The translations under genes were made by a program, and so were the position numbers. A DNA stretch of 38,108 bases from Bacteroidetes bacterium GWF2_41_31 (GTDB lineage: Bacteria > Bacteroidota > Bacteroidia > Bacteroidales > F082): the NCBI GenBank assembly GCA_001769215.1, contig MEOL01000010.1, positions 1-38,108 of the forward strand, given 5' to 3'. Below the pieces are notes generated by a model that worked only from the letters and a program-made list of their open reading frames with translations, did no database searches and was not told the origin of the DNA. Positions 24,330 to 33,405 of this stretch are shown piece by piece. The stretch's first letter is position 1. Each line of letters opens with the position of its first letter.

Positions 24330-24892
24330 TTTTGATAATTTAAGAATTCATTAAAGGTTGCTAAATGGCCTAATTGCGTGTATTTCTCAATACGAGTAAA
24401 CTCTTGTTTCAGACGGTAGTATCTATTCCCCCAATTGGTTTCCTCAAACCAAGCAAGTTTCTTAGCTGGTGAATTATATAGTAATATATTCGTATTAGTA
24501 TCCAATATTACACGCAAAAATGTAAGATATGCACGATACTGATGCTCTGGAGAAGCCACTAGGATTAATCTTTCCCAATTATTATCAAATGCAAGCTTTA
24601 TAACTTCAGTTGCCTGTTCCCTAGTATTTAGGGATTTTCCTTCATGAAAAATTGCATGAGTAGAAACCCCTTCTTTTAGAATATATGGAATTACCTTTGA
24701 AAAAGGAAAACTACCATACTCATAATCTGTTATGCCTCCGCTAAAAACTATTTTATCGGCCCAACCTTGCTTATACAATTCTACTGTATGTTGATATCTA
24801 TTTAGTCCATCTCCTTCCAATAAAACTATTGCATCTGATTTATTAAGAAAGTCATTATCAACAATCGCTATTATTGTTGCCATTTCATTCAT
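24308..24892 (-). CDS. YdcF-like DUF218 protein
   Basis: 194 residues from ATG 24892, which lies 2 nt after the NeuB stop (a longer TTG-initiated frame from 24910 would overlap it). The core has SDAIVLLEGDGLNRYQHTVE, ADKIVFSGGITDY, GKSLNTREQATEVIKLA and RLILVASPEHQYRA, the standard DUF218 strands and loops. Unlike most family members it has no N-terminal membrane anchor, so it probably acts in the cytoplasm. YdcF binds adenosyl compounds in vitro; the substrate here is unknown. Its place within a sugar operon suggests a step on a nucleotide sugar or phosphosugar. Confidence 0.85.
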   Translation of the reverse strand: MNEMATIIAIVDNDFLNKSDAIVLLEGDGLNRYQHTVELYKQGWADKIVFSGGITDYEYGSFPFSKVIPYILKEGVSTHAIFHEGKSLNTREQATEVIKLAFDNNWERLILVASPEHQYRAYLTFLRVILDTNTNILLYNSPAKKLAWFEETNWGNRYYRLKQEFTRIEKYTQLGHLATFNEFLNYQKWKESLQ

Positions 24893-24894
24893 GA

Positions 24895-25962
24895 CTAAAA
24901 ATTGTCCCAAAAAAGCGGATGTCCTTTTTCAATATTCGTCTTTGAGATTTTTCCAATAAGTACACTTTTGAATTTAGGAAGGATCCCCAAAGCTGGCCTC
25001 AAGATGTCAATATCTTCAGACAAAATCGTTTCTCCTTTTTTAATTGCTCTTCTTGCATACAAGCCTCTTCTTTGAACAATTACTGTCTCATTTTCTTCAT
25101 CAACAACAAATTTTCTTGATGTACCTAATGCCAATTCTAATTCACGAATATAATTAACCATTACTTTAAACTCATTTACATCCATAGAATGAGGATGATC
25201 TGGTCCATTATCTGCCTTGTTAAGTGTAAAATGTTTTTCTATAACTACCGCACCAAGTGCAACGGAACCTAACGCAACAACCGGACCAGGAGAATGATCG
25301 CTATAACCTGTCAATACATCAAAAGCGCTTTGATAAGCTTTAATTACATTGATGTTTGCGCTCTCAATTTTCGATGGGTAATTTGTGATGCATTGCATTA
25401 ATACAAGATTTTTATTACCTGTCGATTCGAAAGCTCTGATTGCTTCATCGATTTCAGATAGATTGGCATCACCAGTAGCAAGGAAAACAGGTTTGTTTTT
25501 TGACGCAATATACTTGATCATTTCTAACCAGGTAATTTCTCCAGATCCAATCTTTATAAAAGGAAGATCTAATCTATCACATAGATCTACTGCTTCAAAA
25601 TCATAAGGTGCTGTTGAAAAATCAATGCCTATTAAAGTACAATATTCCATCAATTCCTGATGCCATTCATGAGGAAATTCTACTTCTTTAAAAACCTGAC
25701 CAACTGTTTTGCCCCAGGTTCCATGAACGCCCTTTAGATCCATCAAAGAAAAACCTTTATCAGACACAATTTTTTCTGACTTAAACGTTTGAAATTTCGC
25801 ACAATCAGCACCACAATCTTTAGCAGCTTTGATTAATTCCTTAGCCTTGTTAATATCAGCATCAAAATTTGCTCCAATCTCTGCAATAATATACGCTGGA
25901 TGTCCCATGCCAATTATTTTATTGCCGATTTTAATCTCTTTAGGAAATCTTCTTAAATCCAT
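24895..25962 (-). CDS. NeuB-type nonulosonic acid synthase
   Basis: 355 residues: an N-terminal TIM barrel with YIIAEIGANFDADINKAKEL, AKFQTFKSEKIVS, IKIGSGEITWLEMIKYIA, LMQCITNYPSK, GYSDHSPGPVVALGSVALGA and EKHFTLNKADNGPDHPHSM, and a C-terminal SAF (antifreeze-like) domain at about 290-350 with RRGLYARRAIKKGETI. The family condenses phosphoenolpyruvate with a 6-carbon amino sugar to give sialic, legionaminic or pseudaminic acid-type products. Which of these is made cannot be told by eye. It follows a 247-bp gap after the aminotransferase gene, and no promoter box is evident there. Confidence 0.92.
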   Translation of the reverse strand: MDLRRFPKEIKIGNKIIGMGHPAYIIAEIGANFDADINKAKELIKAAKDCGADCAKFQTFKSEKIVSDKGFSLMDLKGVHGTWGKTVGQVFKEVEFPHEWHQELMEYCTLIGIDFSTAPYDFEAVDLCDRLDLPFIKIGSGEITWLEMIKYIASKNKPVFLATGDANLSEIDEAIRAFESTGNKNLVLMQCITNYPSKIESANINVIKAYQSAFDVLTGYSDHSPGPVVALGSVALGAVVIEKHFTLNKADNGPDHPHSMDVNEFKVMVNYIRELELALGTSRKFVVDEENETVIVQRRGLYARRAIKKGETILSEDIDILRPALGILPKFKSVLIGKISKTNIEKGHPLFWDNF

Positions 25963-26209
25963 AATTACGATTTTTAATATGGTTAATAGTTTTATTTTAA
26001 AAAATCAATTACATCAGTACAAGTTAAACATATTATTTGAAGGTTTGCAATTTCCCTCCCAAATTCAAAAACATTCAACATTCTAAATATTAGATAAACA
26101 AATAGTCTTGTTACCCACTTTATTTATTGACATTATCTAATTTCAACTTTTGAGATTAGTAAATGTAGACTCATTAAAACCAAATATTTAATTAATTGTT
26201 AATTCGTCT
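25963..26209. other. AT-rich gap between neuB-like and aminotransferase genes, no gene seen
   Basis: No coding sequence or clear hairpin. It separates two genes of one presumed pathway that would usually be adjacent, so a lost gene or an internal promoter is possible. Confidence 0.35.
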
Positions 26210-27517
26210 TTAAGACAATCGTTTAAATCCAGTTTGACAAACAGGACCCAATAATAGATTTTCTGCATTACCTTTTATAATGGCCTTAGTAATAATTTTG
26301 AACACATCATCCACTGCATCTAAATACTTGTCAATATGCTCTTGTTTATGTGCATAACAAGAATAATAGGAATTTGTTGCCAGAAAACCATGTGATAACA
26401 TTTCTTGAGTAAAGAGTGTCTTTAATATTAATGGAGACTCATCAAAATCAAAATGACTCAATGGATAAATGCTGCTTACATGAATTTTTATATTATTTTT
26501 TACAGCCAGAGACTTCCACCCTTCTTGTATTTTCTTTCCGCAATTTATCAAGTGACTCTGTACATTTTTATTACGCATTTTACTAATGGTTGCAATTGCA
26601 GCCACGGGGCCAATTCTCTCTGTCCAATATGTACTACTAATAAAAGAGTCCTGTGCGGCATCCATAAACTCCCTCTTTCCAATAATAACTCCCATAGGAT
26701 ATCCATTACTAATTCCTTTTGCAAAAACCGCAATATCAGGCTCCAGTTTAAGTACCATATGTGCACCTCCTAGGTTTAGCCGAAATCCGCTTGACACTTC
26801 ATCTACAATAAGCGGAATTCCTAATCGTTTTGTTTCTTGCATAATTATATCAAAAAAACCTTCTTCAGGTTCGATATTGCGTATGGCTTCCAATACAACT
26901 CCGCCAATTTTATTTCCATGATCTTTAATAAGTTTTAAAAACTCTGTTTTATTATTATAAAAAAACGGGTATGATGTACCTTTCATGCCTCTTGCTACTC
27001 CATTGGGTTTTAACCCAGGTAACAACTGGCCATCAAGTGCACTATCTTCGGCTAAATTTGCTGAAAGATACCAATCATGCCATCCATGATAGCCACTAAA
27101 CAGTATAATGTCCTTATGTGATGCTGCCCTTGCAATTCTAACTGCAACTGCCATTGCCTCACCCCCTCCCCTAGCATAGCGAACCATTTCAGCCCATGGA
27201 TGAAGTTCAATCATGAGATTAGCTAACTCTACCTCCTCTGGCGCATTTAAAGTACACATATTTCCGTTTTCTATTGCATTCTGTACCGCAACATTAACAT
27301 CTTCATCTGCATAACCTAAGGTACAAGCACCAATTCCCATAAAACTCATGTCAGTATACTTAACATCGTCCAAATCCCAAACATAGCATCCTTTTGCTTT
27401 CTTATAATATGCGGGCCATTGCTCTGGTAAAAACATTTCTGGTCGTTTCGAAAGCAACATTGTTCCACCCGGGATCACCTTTTTTGCTTTCTTGTATAAA
27501 TCTTGTCCTTTTCCCAT
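26210..27517 (-). CDS. class III (HemL-like) PLP aminotransferase
   Basis: 435 residues, fold type I class III, related to glutamate-1-semialdehyde aminomutase. Motifs are YKKAKKVIPGGTMLLSKRP, MGIGACTLGY, RGGGEAMAVAVRIAR (116-130), SGYHGWHDW, VDEVSSGFR with Asp239, and FAKGISNGYPMG with Schiff-base Lys267. It lies 4 nt after the SpsF-like gene in the module with PseB and NeuB homologues, so the likely substrate is a keto sugar nucleotide or keto sugar, in the step taken by DegT-type PseC/LegC in textbook pathways. A haem role is unlikely in this context. Confidence 0.88.
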   Translation of the reverse strand: MGKGQDLYKKAKKVIPGGTMLLSKRPEMFLPEQWPAYYKKAKGCYVWDLDDVKYTDMSFMGIGACTLGYADEDVNVAVQNAIENGNMCTLNAPEEVELANLMIELHPWAEMVRYARGGGEAMAVAVRIARAASHKDIILFSGYHGWHDWYLSANLAEDSALDGQLLPGLKPNGVARGMKGTSYPFFYNNKTEFLKLIKDHGNKIGGVVLEAIRNIEPEEGFFDIIMQETKRLGIPLIVDEVSSGFRLNLGGAHMVLKLEPDIAVFAKGISNGYPMGVIIGKREFMDAAQDSFISSTYWTERIGPVAAIATISKMRNKNVQSHLINCGKKIQEGWKSLAVKNNIKIHVSSIYPLSHFDFDESPLILKTLFTQEMLSHGFLATNSYYSCYAHKQEHIDKYLDAVDDVFKIITKAIIKGNAENLLLGPVCQTGFKRLS

Positions 27518-27521
27518 CGGA

Positions 27522-28283
27522 TTATTTATTTAATTTTTTATCTTCTCTTAATGACTTCAAATAGCCTTCATTTCTAATAATACTTGAATTAATCATTTCT
27601 ATATCAGGACTCTCAATTAACAAGTTGAGGATTTCATTCATTCCAAAAATTGGGTTTTCAGTATATAATTCACTAAAAATGGATTGTAGGAATTGAAAAT
27701 CCAATTCCGTATCTAAGGTCCATCTTTTATTGCTGTAATTTGTTTTGGATACTATTGAATTTAACTTAAAAAGTTCTTTATGCTTTTTTAAGTATGGAGT
27801 TACGTGTTCTCTCTCTGACAATAATTCAGATTTTTTCCACGCTTCTTCTAGTGCATTATATGTAAAAACTTCCGTGTCCATTCCATCAGGGAAAGAATCT
27901 TCTATTGTATTTGAAGTGTAGTCAGAGTTTGAATTCAGATGATTTTCAATAATTAAATCAATTATTTGAGGGTCTATAACAGGGCAATCGGAAGTAATTC
28001 TCACAATATGTTTAGGTTTAAGAAGCTTAGCTAATTGATAGAACCTATCTAATACATCATCTTCTGACCCACAGAAAACCCTATAACCATTTAATGCACA
28101 AAAACTAATAATAGGTAAGTTATTCTTATCTACAGTGGTCGCAACAAAAATTTCATCAATATATTTACTTCTAAGAACTCTTACCAATACATTTTCTAAA
28201 ACTGTTTTATCTCCAAGATACTTTAGAACTTTATTTGGTAATCTTGACGATCCCATTCGTGCCTGAATAATCGCTAATATCAC
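27522..28283 (-). CDS. SpsF-like cytidylyltransferase
   Basis: 253 residues. The nucleotide-binding start ILAIIQARMGSSRLPNKVL is the signature of the SpsF/CMP-sugar cytidylyltransferase group, followed by VLENVLVRV, VFCGSEDDVLDRFY, IVRITSDCPVIDPQIID, and NTIEDSFPDGMDTEVFTYNA. It would activate the acid sugar as a CMP derivative for transfer. Translation probably starts at GTG 28283, overlapping the PseB-like stop as GTGA. Confidence 0.88.
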   Translation of the reverse strand: MILAIIQARMGSSRLPNKVLKYLGDKTVLENVLVRVLRSKYIDEIFVATTVDKNNLPIISFCALNGYRVFCGSEDDVLDRFYQLAKLLKPKHIVRITSDCPVIDPQIIDLIIENHLNSNSDYTSNTIEDSFPDGMDTEVFTYNALEEAWKKSELLSEREHVTPYLKKHKELFKLNSIVSKTNYSNKRWTLDTELDFQFLQSIFSELYTENPIFGMNEILNLLIESPDIEMINSSIIRNEGYLKSLREDKKLNK

Positions 28284-29287
28284 TTTACTTCAAAATTTAA
28301 GTCAACGAACATTTTAATCTTAGTTCTGAGTGTATCTACTGTTTCCCACTCAGGATTAGTGCCAGAATTGTATTTAAAACCTTTGGGGACTTCCCGACCA
28401 GAGAAGTGTTTTATATATTTTAGTTTGTTAGAATCCGCAGGTAGGATAGCGAAATATTTATCAAATTCAATGGTGTTGTATGAGTCACTTTCAGTTATCA
28501 TCTCTTCATGTAACTTTTCGCCAGGTCTTATACCAACATCTTCAATAGTCGCATTCGGAGCAATTGCTGCTGCTAAAGTTTCAATTTTATAAGAAGGTAT
28601 TTTCGGCACGAAAATTTCACCACCAATTGCATTCTCGATCGCCCATAGTACCATTTCAACTCCGTCCTTTAGGGAAATATTAAAACGTGTCATTTCTCGA
28701 TGAGTAATAGGAATAATACCGGTTTTTGCTTTTTCTCTAAAGAATGGAATTACTGAACCTCTTGAACCCATAACGTTTCCATAGCGTACAACAGAAAAAC
28801 GCAAATCTCTTTTTCCTTTAATATTATTTGCAGCAATGAACAGCTTGTCTGACACTAGTTTTGTCGCCCCATAAAGGTTTATTGGTGCGGCTGCTTTGTC
28901 TGTAGAAAGTGCAATAACAATCTTAACACTTTTCTCTAATGCTCCATCAATTACGTTCTGTGCCCCACCAATGTTGGTCTTAATAAACTCATCCGGATTA
29001 TATTCTGCTGCAGGAACTTGCTTAAGAGCAGCAGCATGTATTATAACATCAATTCCTTCGCAGGCCCTTTTAAAACGAGCATTATCTCTTACATCACCAA
29101 TAAAGAAACGTACTTGTGGATATTTGCTTTCAGGATAGTTTTGAGCCATCTCAAATTGTTTTAGTTCATCGCGAGAATATATTACTAGTCGTTTTACATC
29201 CGGGTATCGTTCTAAAATTATTTTAGTAAACATTTTTCCAAATGAACCAGTTCCACCTGTTATAAGTATAGATTTTTCGTTTAGCAT
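28280..29287 (-). CDS. pseB: PseB-type UDP-GlcNAc 4,6-dehydratase (inverting)
   Basis: 335 residues of the extended SDR type. Motifs are ITGGTGSFGKMF (9-20), SRDELKQ, AALKQVPAAEYNPDEFIKTN, the catalytic STDKA (Asp130, Lys131) and NLYGATK (Tyr139, Lys143), and VRYGNVMGSRGSVIPFF. This spacing matches FlaA1/PseB enzymes that convert UDP-GlcNAc to UDP-2-acetamido-2,6-dideoxy-L-arabino-hex-4-ulose, the first step of pseudaminic acid and related sugars. It heads the module and overlaps the next gene by 4 nt. Confidence 0.92.
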   Translation of the reverse strand: MLNEKSILITGGTGSFGKMFTKIILERYPDVKRLVIYSRDELKQFEMAQNYPESKYPQVRFFIGDVRDNARFKRACEGIDVIIHAAALKQVPAAEYNPDEFIKTNIGGAQNVIDGALEKSVKIVIALSTDKAAAPINLYGATKLVSDKLFIAANNIKGKRDLRFSVVRYGNVMGSRGSVIPFFREKAKTGIIPITHREMTRFNISLKDGVEMVLWAIENAIGGEIFVPKIPSYKIETLAAAIAPNATIEDVGIRPGEKLHEEMITESDSYNTIEFDKYFAILPADSNKLKYIKHFSGREVPKGFKYNSGTNPEWETVDTLRTKIKMFVDLNFEVK

Positions 29288-30133
29288 TTTATTTTGATTA
29301 AAGGTTTATTCTTAATTATTCTATTATCACTTTTTAATTCTTTTTTCATATTAGTAGTAATTAGAGTCAAGGATTAAAAAAATCCAATTACTAAAGCCTC
29401 AATCAGCTAAGCACTTTTGATACACTACCTAAGAAAAAATCATTAGCCGCACTAGCTCTTGTTTTTCTTTTTTTGATTAGTCCATTATCCCTTAGTAGGA
29501 GTTATCATTGCGGAATTAATCTCATGTACATGTCAGGAAAAAACTTTTTATTGAAATAGTTTTTATCTCCACAAAAGAATCTGTCAATCAAATGCGGCAC
29601 AAATTCAAAGATTTGGAAATGATGAATGGAGGAGATATTCAAACCCAAACTTGCTACACGTTACAAAGCTGTTCTTCATAAAAAGTAAATAAGTAGATCG
29701 TCATGATTTTTTCGATTTTAAGATCTAATTTATCATTATTGCTAGTGCATACACAATAATATTTTAATTCCTTTACGTGAATCCAATTGTGCAACCTCCA
29801 GCTTACTGTAATCTCACACCTTCAATTCTTTGAAGATTACTGCAAGTAGGATTGCTGAACAGTTGCGATATCTTTACGTCCATAATTACTGTCTGTCAGT
29901 TCTTTAGCATATTGCCTTTCTTATTATGATACAGTTCAGGCTGTTTTTCAAATCTCATATAAATCAAACCAAACTTTAGATTTTTACTCCAGTCAGTATG
30001 TTCAAACTTCATTAGTAATTTATTGTTTAGTATAGTCAGTAGTGTATTATTACTCCATTAAATTACCATATCTCTTCAAATATTAGCACTCAAACCCTTT
30101 ATATTACAAAGATGTTTACTTAAAAAACAGTCT
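29288..30133. other. 850-bp gap with decayed sequence, no intact gene
   Basis: No open gene. On the minus strand at about 29854-29965 two overlapping frames give FEKQPELYHNKKG and then QYAKELTDSNYGRKDIATVQ, which loosely resemble ISAs1-type transposases (KxNQPxL... then GHGRxExR). The similarity is weak. The gap separates the SAM methyltransferase group from the PseB module and may mark a join between two blocks. Confidence 0.3.
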
Positions 30134-30739
30134 CTAATTAACTGTCAATACTTTAATTAAATAGCATTTATGGCACTCTGAAGGTAGTTTCAATTCGGTA
30201 CAGATAAATCTTACATCTTCGATGAAGATATTTATACAAATTGGATTATAGTATACAATCTGAAATAATTTTATCCATCCCAAATTATTAATGTAAAACT
30301 TTGAAATTAGTGATTCTTTAAATTCATTCATTACTTGACAATTAAATGGATTGTATAAGTAAAAAAGAGTCCCATTATCAGGTAGAGTATTAATAATATT
30401 GCCTGAAATAATAGTAACATTTGAAAACTTTGATAATCTAGCCGAAGTATTTTCTGCTACCAAATTGTCTAATTCTATGCCAATTATTTGATTATCACTA
30501 AAGGCATCCAACCAATAATTGATCACTCTCCCTTTACCACAACCGATGTCAACTAATACTTCGTTCGGTGATATAAGATTTTGAAATATACTATTCATTG
30601 CATAATAACCCGTGTTAGCAGTATCATGAGCTCCCATTAATTCATAAGGTGTTTTCTTAGTTCCACCTAAAAATGATCCGTATTTCAAATCAAAAAAAAG
30701 GTTGTAAAAAATTCTACTGAAGCGTTTTATTTTATTCAT
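30134..30739 (-). CDS. class I SAM-dependent methyltransferase
   Basis: 201 residues. Motif I is VLVDIGCGKGRVINYW (61-76), motif II the acidic IIGIELDN, then NVTIISGNI and LFYLYNPFN in the positions of motifs III-IV. The N-terminus (KYGSFLGGTKKTPYELMGAH...TGYYAM) resembles small methyltransferases found in polysaccharide clusters. Target may be a sugar hydroxyl or carboxyl; it cannot be assigned. Confidence 0.8.
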   Translation of the reverse strand: MNKIKRFSRIFYNLFFDLKYGSFLGGTKKTPYELMGAHDTANTGYYAMNSIFQNLISPNEVLVDIGCGKGRVINYWLDAFSDNQIIGIELDNLVAENTSARLSKFSNVTIISGNIINTLPDNGTLFYLYNPFNCQVMNEFKESLISKFYINNLGWIKLFQIVYYNPICINIFIEDVRFICTELKLPSECHKCYLIKVLTVN

Positions 30740-30844
30740 AATATTGGTTTATTAGTGGCATATTTCTATTATAAATTATATTTAGTCAAATTAATACAAA
30801 TTACTATTCCAATTTCAAATATCTAATACAACTACTAATCATAA

Positions 30845-31597
30845 CTATTTTCCTAAATTTAGCAATAATTTAATTTCCCTCAATCTAAAATAAAAATATC
30901 GTAACAATTTGTCAACAAAAAGTAAACTACTTATATTTTGGATATCAACTTCATCGAATGATGAGAATAAGTCAGTATTTTGATTAATGAATTTTTCAAA
31001 TTGATATATATTATTATTAGTCATGTTGTTAGGGTGAAGACAAAAAGTCCACACCCCACTTATTTTTATCTTACGAAAGCTGCCAAATTGTTGTGGAATA
31101 AACGTAATGCCATCCTGATAATATGGCTTAAACGCAATTGTATCACTAATTATCCTTATGTTAGATTTAGACTTTAATGCCTTTATTGTATTCTCGTCAA
31201 AAGTATGACTTGGCGCAAAAAAATATTTAGGAAATAAACCATTATTATTCAGAATGGCAATTCCATTTTCTATTTTAGATTCTTGTTCTTCAAGTGATAA
31301 CCCTGCAAATTCCGATCTATTATGCATTGGGTTGACCCCCCCAGAATTAGTATGGTAAAGGTGTTCATAACCGTGTAAAGCAAGGCTCCAACCTTTAGCT
31401 TGCCAATTCCTCGCCTTAATCCAAAAACCTGGATCTTCGTCTGTAAATTTTAGTTTAAAATCTTCATTCGATGCCACTATTCCTACCATAGGTTTAATAT
31501 TATATCTATCTAGTATAGTTTCGATATTTGACCATTTTACACGATTCATCGTAGGACATGCATCATCTAATCGAATAAGGTACGTTTTTGATTTCAT
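30845..31597 (-). CDS. DUF2334/NodB-like polysaccharide deacetylase
   Basis: 250 residues. Metal-site type motifs are RLDDACPTMN (9-18, with the paired Asp), ALHGYEHLYH (His pair), and FAPSHTFDENTIKAL, with FCLHPNNM late in the barrel. This pattern is the DUF2334 branch of the NodB-like carbohydrate esterases, which remove N- or O-acetyl groups. No signal peptide is visible, so it may act in the cytoplasm on a precursor. Its ATG overlaps the stop of the FemAB-like gene (ATGA). Confidence 0.82.
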   Translation of the reverse strand: MKSKTYLIRLDDACPTMNRVKWSNIETILDRYNIKPMVGIVASNEDFKLKFTDEDPGFWIKARNWQAKGWSLALHGYEHLYHTNSGGVNPMHNRSEFAGLSLEEQESKIENGIAILNNNGLFPKYFFAPSHTFDENTIKALKSKSNIRIISDTIAFKPYYQDGITFIPQQFGSFRKIKISGVWTFCLHPNNMTNNNIYQFEKFINQNTDLFSSFDEVDIQNISSLLFVDKLLRYFYFRLREIKLLLNLGK

Positions 31598-32319
31598 ACT
31601 TTAATTTTGGAAGCTAGTTTAAACAATAACGAGTAAAAATATGAACTATATGAAATACATTCAACTAGTTCTCCTCCAAATCCTTCTTTGAATTTTCGAA
31701 TACCTTCTAAAGTTGGATCTATTTTATTTGAGACACCTCCCCAATCGTACAAAATAAAACCCTGTGCCTTAAACATTAACATATCGGTATAATGTAACCC
31801 CTTATTAGCCCGAGCAACAAAAGATTTACTTATATTTTCAGTATATAGTTGTGAACTACATGAAAGTAATAACCTCACTATTCCTTTTTGTTTATCCAAT
31901 AAATAGGAATGTGCGGCAACAAGTTTGTTTTCAATAAAAGCGCCCGTTGTAAATAGATCACTACCATATTCATCAAACTCTTTTGGAGTATATACCTTCA
32001 GTTTTTTTAATAATGCAAATGGGTTATAGAAATCTAAAAACTGCAAAGGAGATATTTCAGTAAAAATATTTTTATCTTTAATGCTGCGTCTGATTTCATT
32101 TCTAACTGTTGTTGAATATGATTGCATTATTGTTGCTTCATCTACCGTTAGATCAGATTGTAGCGTATATGTTACGTTTTTAACAAAACATCTAGGTTTT
32201 GTTTCTTTCTGAAATTGAATATACTTTACAAATTTAAATATATCAATACCATTTATTTCATTATAGAACCATTTTTGCTCAATCTTGAAGATAAATTTTC
32301 TTTTTTTTGTATTAATCAT
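31594..32319 (-). CDS. FemAB/GNAT-like acyltransferase
   Basis: 241 residues. The C-terminal core MLMFKAQGFILYDWGGVSNK and then LEGIRKFKEGFGGELVE is the typical final strand and loop of FemAB-like acyltransferases, preceded by the basic TVRNEIRRSIKDK segment that in relatives reads NH/RNEIRR. It is shorter than most members, as if it were a single GNAT-like domain. Coupling by a 4-nt overlap to the deacetylase suggests a deacetylate-then-acylate pair acting on one sugar. Confidence 0.75.
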   Translation of the reverse strand: MINTKKRKFIFKIEQKWFYNEINGIDIFKFVKYIQFQKETKPRCFVKNVTYTLQSDLTVDEATIMQSYSTTVRNEIRRSIKDKNIFTEISPLQFLDFYNPFALLKKLKVYTPKEFDEYGSDLFTTGAFIENKLVAAHSYLLDKQKGIVRLLLSCSSQLYTENISKSFVARANKGLHYTDMLMFKAQGFILYDWGGVSNKIDPTLEGIRKFKEGFGGELVECISYSSYFYSLLFKLASKIKV

Positions 32320-32742
32320 TAAATCTCTCTTTAATATTTAAAGGTACAATTACCTTTGATTCGTTATTCACTATTAAAATTGTGAATAAGATGTATTTAT
32401 ATAAATAAAGTCTTTAGTCTAATCGCTATGGGGTTAGTTCTCCGCCGCTTGCGGCGAGTAAAAAACTAATTCCTTAGTGATACCCCGCTGCTCTGCGGCG
32501 GGGTAGTTCATTAATACTTAATAGTAATTACTAGCAAAAATGATGGTTCATTTTTTCTGAGATTTACCAATCTTATATTCTGTTAATTCTGTCAATATTG
32601 ATTATAGCTTTACAAATCTATTTTAGTATTTTGTTTTTAAGTCAATTATTAGGTTAATATATTTGTATTTAATATTGAGGTATTTTGGTTAAAAAAATAT
32701 TTCGCTAAATATAACTCATGAAATTATTACTTATTGCCTAAA
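32320..32742. other. intergenic region with two GC-rich hairpins
   Basis: AT-rich apart from two hairpins: CGCCGC-TT-GCGGCG at 32443-32456 and TACCCCGC-N9-GCGGGGTA at 32481-32505. Neither has the run of T expected for an intrinsic terminator. A minus-strand TAGATTTG box occurs near 32614-32621 without a -33 partner. No gene is seen. Confidence 0.5.
32481..32505. repeat. GC-rich stem-loop
   Basis: An 8-bp perfect stem TACCCCGC/GCGGGGTA with a 9-base loop, embedded in AT-rich DNA upstream of the minus-strand cluster. It may be a dispersed palindrome or take part in termination of transcripts from the dehydrogenase region. Confidence 0.55.
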
Positions 32743-33209
32743 TTAAAGTCTTGCATCCACCACTTCCTTCGGCAAAATTCCCTTCACATCATAGATGATG
32801 GTGCCTTTTTCCTTGTGCTCCTGCATATTTATTTTCTGAAACTCATTGTGTGCGACTGCAAGTATAATAGCTCCGTAGCCGTTCCCTTCAGGATATTCCT
32901 TCAAAATTTCAATTCCATATTCATGGTTTACTTCTGCTGCATTGGCCCAGGGATCGAAGATATCTACTTTCATGCCGTAAGATTGGAGTTCGTGGTAGAT
33001 GTCGGTGGCGCGGGTGTTGCGGATGTCGGGGCAATCCCCAGTGAATTATGCTGCGCAATTCACGGGGTAAATTTCTTTAAAAGTAATGCCGAGCATGAGC
33101 GCTTTGGCGTTTTTTACCTGTTTACCCGCTTTGAGCATCAGTTTCACCACTTCACTAGACACGTAAGCACCCATTGAGTCGTTGAGTCGGCGTCCGGCGA
33201 GGATGATTT
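32743..33209 (-). pseudogene. truncated duplicate of the UDP-HexNAc 6-dehydrogenase gene
   Basis: The minus strand encodes [14 protein letters not shown], the [11 protein letters not shown] segment, then [40 protein letters not shown] and the terminal KGILPKEVVDARL, parallel to the last 120 or so residues of the intact protein at 34986. The 5' three quarters are missing; homology stops at about 33209, where CGCGGATGGTTT repeats start. A 36-bp palindromic insertion (33034-33069) adds an in-frame stop within the fragment. It diverges from the intact copy at many positions, so it is an old duplicate or an incoming homologue. Confidence 0.88.
33034..33069. mobile_element. 36-bp palindromic insertion
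   Basis: Comparison with the intact paralogue (35271-35285) shows a net 36 extra bases between GGGGCA and TTTCTTT. The insert is a hairpin: CCCCAGTGAATT (33037-33048), a 8-base loop, and AATTCACGGGG (33057-33067), perfect apart from one bulged A. It keeps the frame length but brings a TAA in the coding frame. It behaves like a minimal REP-type mobile hairpin. Confidence 0.75.
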
Positions 33210-33405
33210 CTCGCGGATGGTTTCTCGCGGATGGTTTCTCGCGGATTGGCGCAGATCATTTCACGCAGATTTGCGCTGATATGCGGGTTTTATCTGCGTT
33301 GATCTGCGAGAACTATTTTATTGCGTTGATACTTCGACAAGCTCAGTACAGGTCTGCGAGAAATTCTTTTTTAGGTCGTTTTAATGGAGCATAGATGCAA
33401 ATGTA
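33210..33405. repeat. TTTCTCGCGGATGG-type repeats
   Basis: The unit TTCTCGCGGATGGT is tandemly repeated two to three times from 33208, followed by related TCGCGGATTGGCGCAGATCA, TTTCACGCAGATTTGCGC and ATCTGCGTTGATCTGCGAG units in both orientations. This is typical Bacteroidota intergenic repeat DNA. No gene. Confidence 0.6.

Noticed and set aside
26210-27517. Haem-pathway glutamate-1-semialdehyde aminomutase
   Set aside because: The fold and motifs match the class, but the coupled sugar-activation neighbours point to an amino-sugar role.
29854-29965. ISAs1-like transposase piece
   Set aside because: Only two short blocks across a frameshift fit loosely; not enough to call a mobile element, so it is mentioned only in the gap entry.
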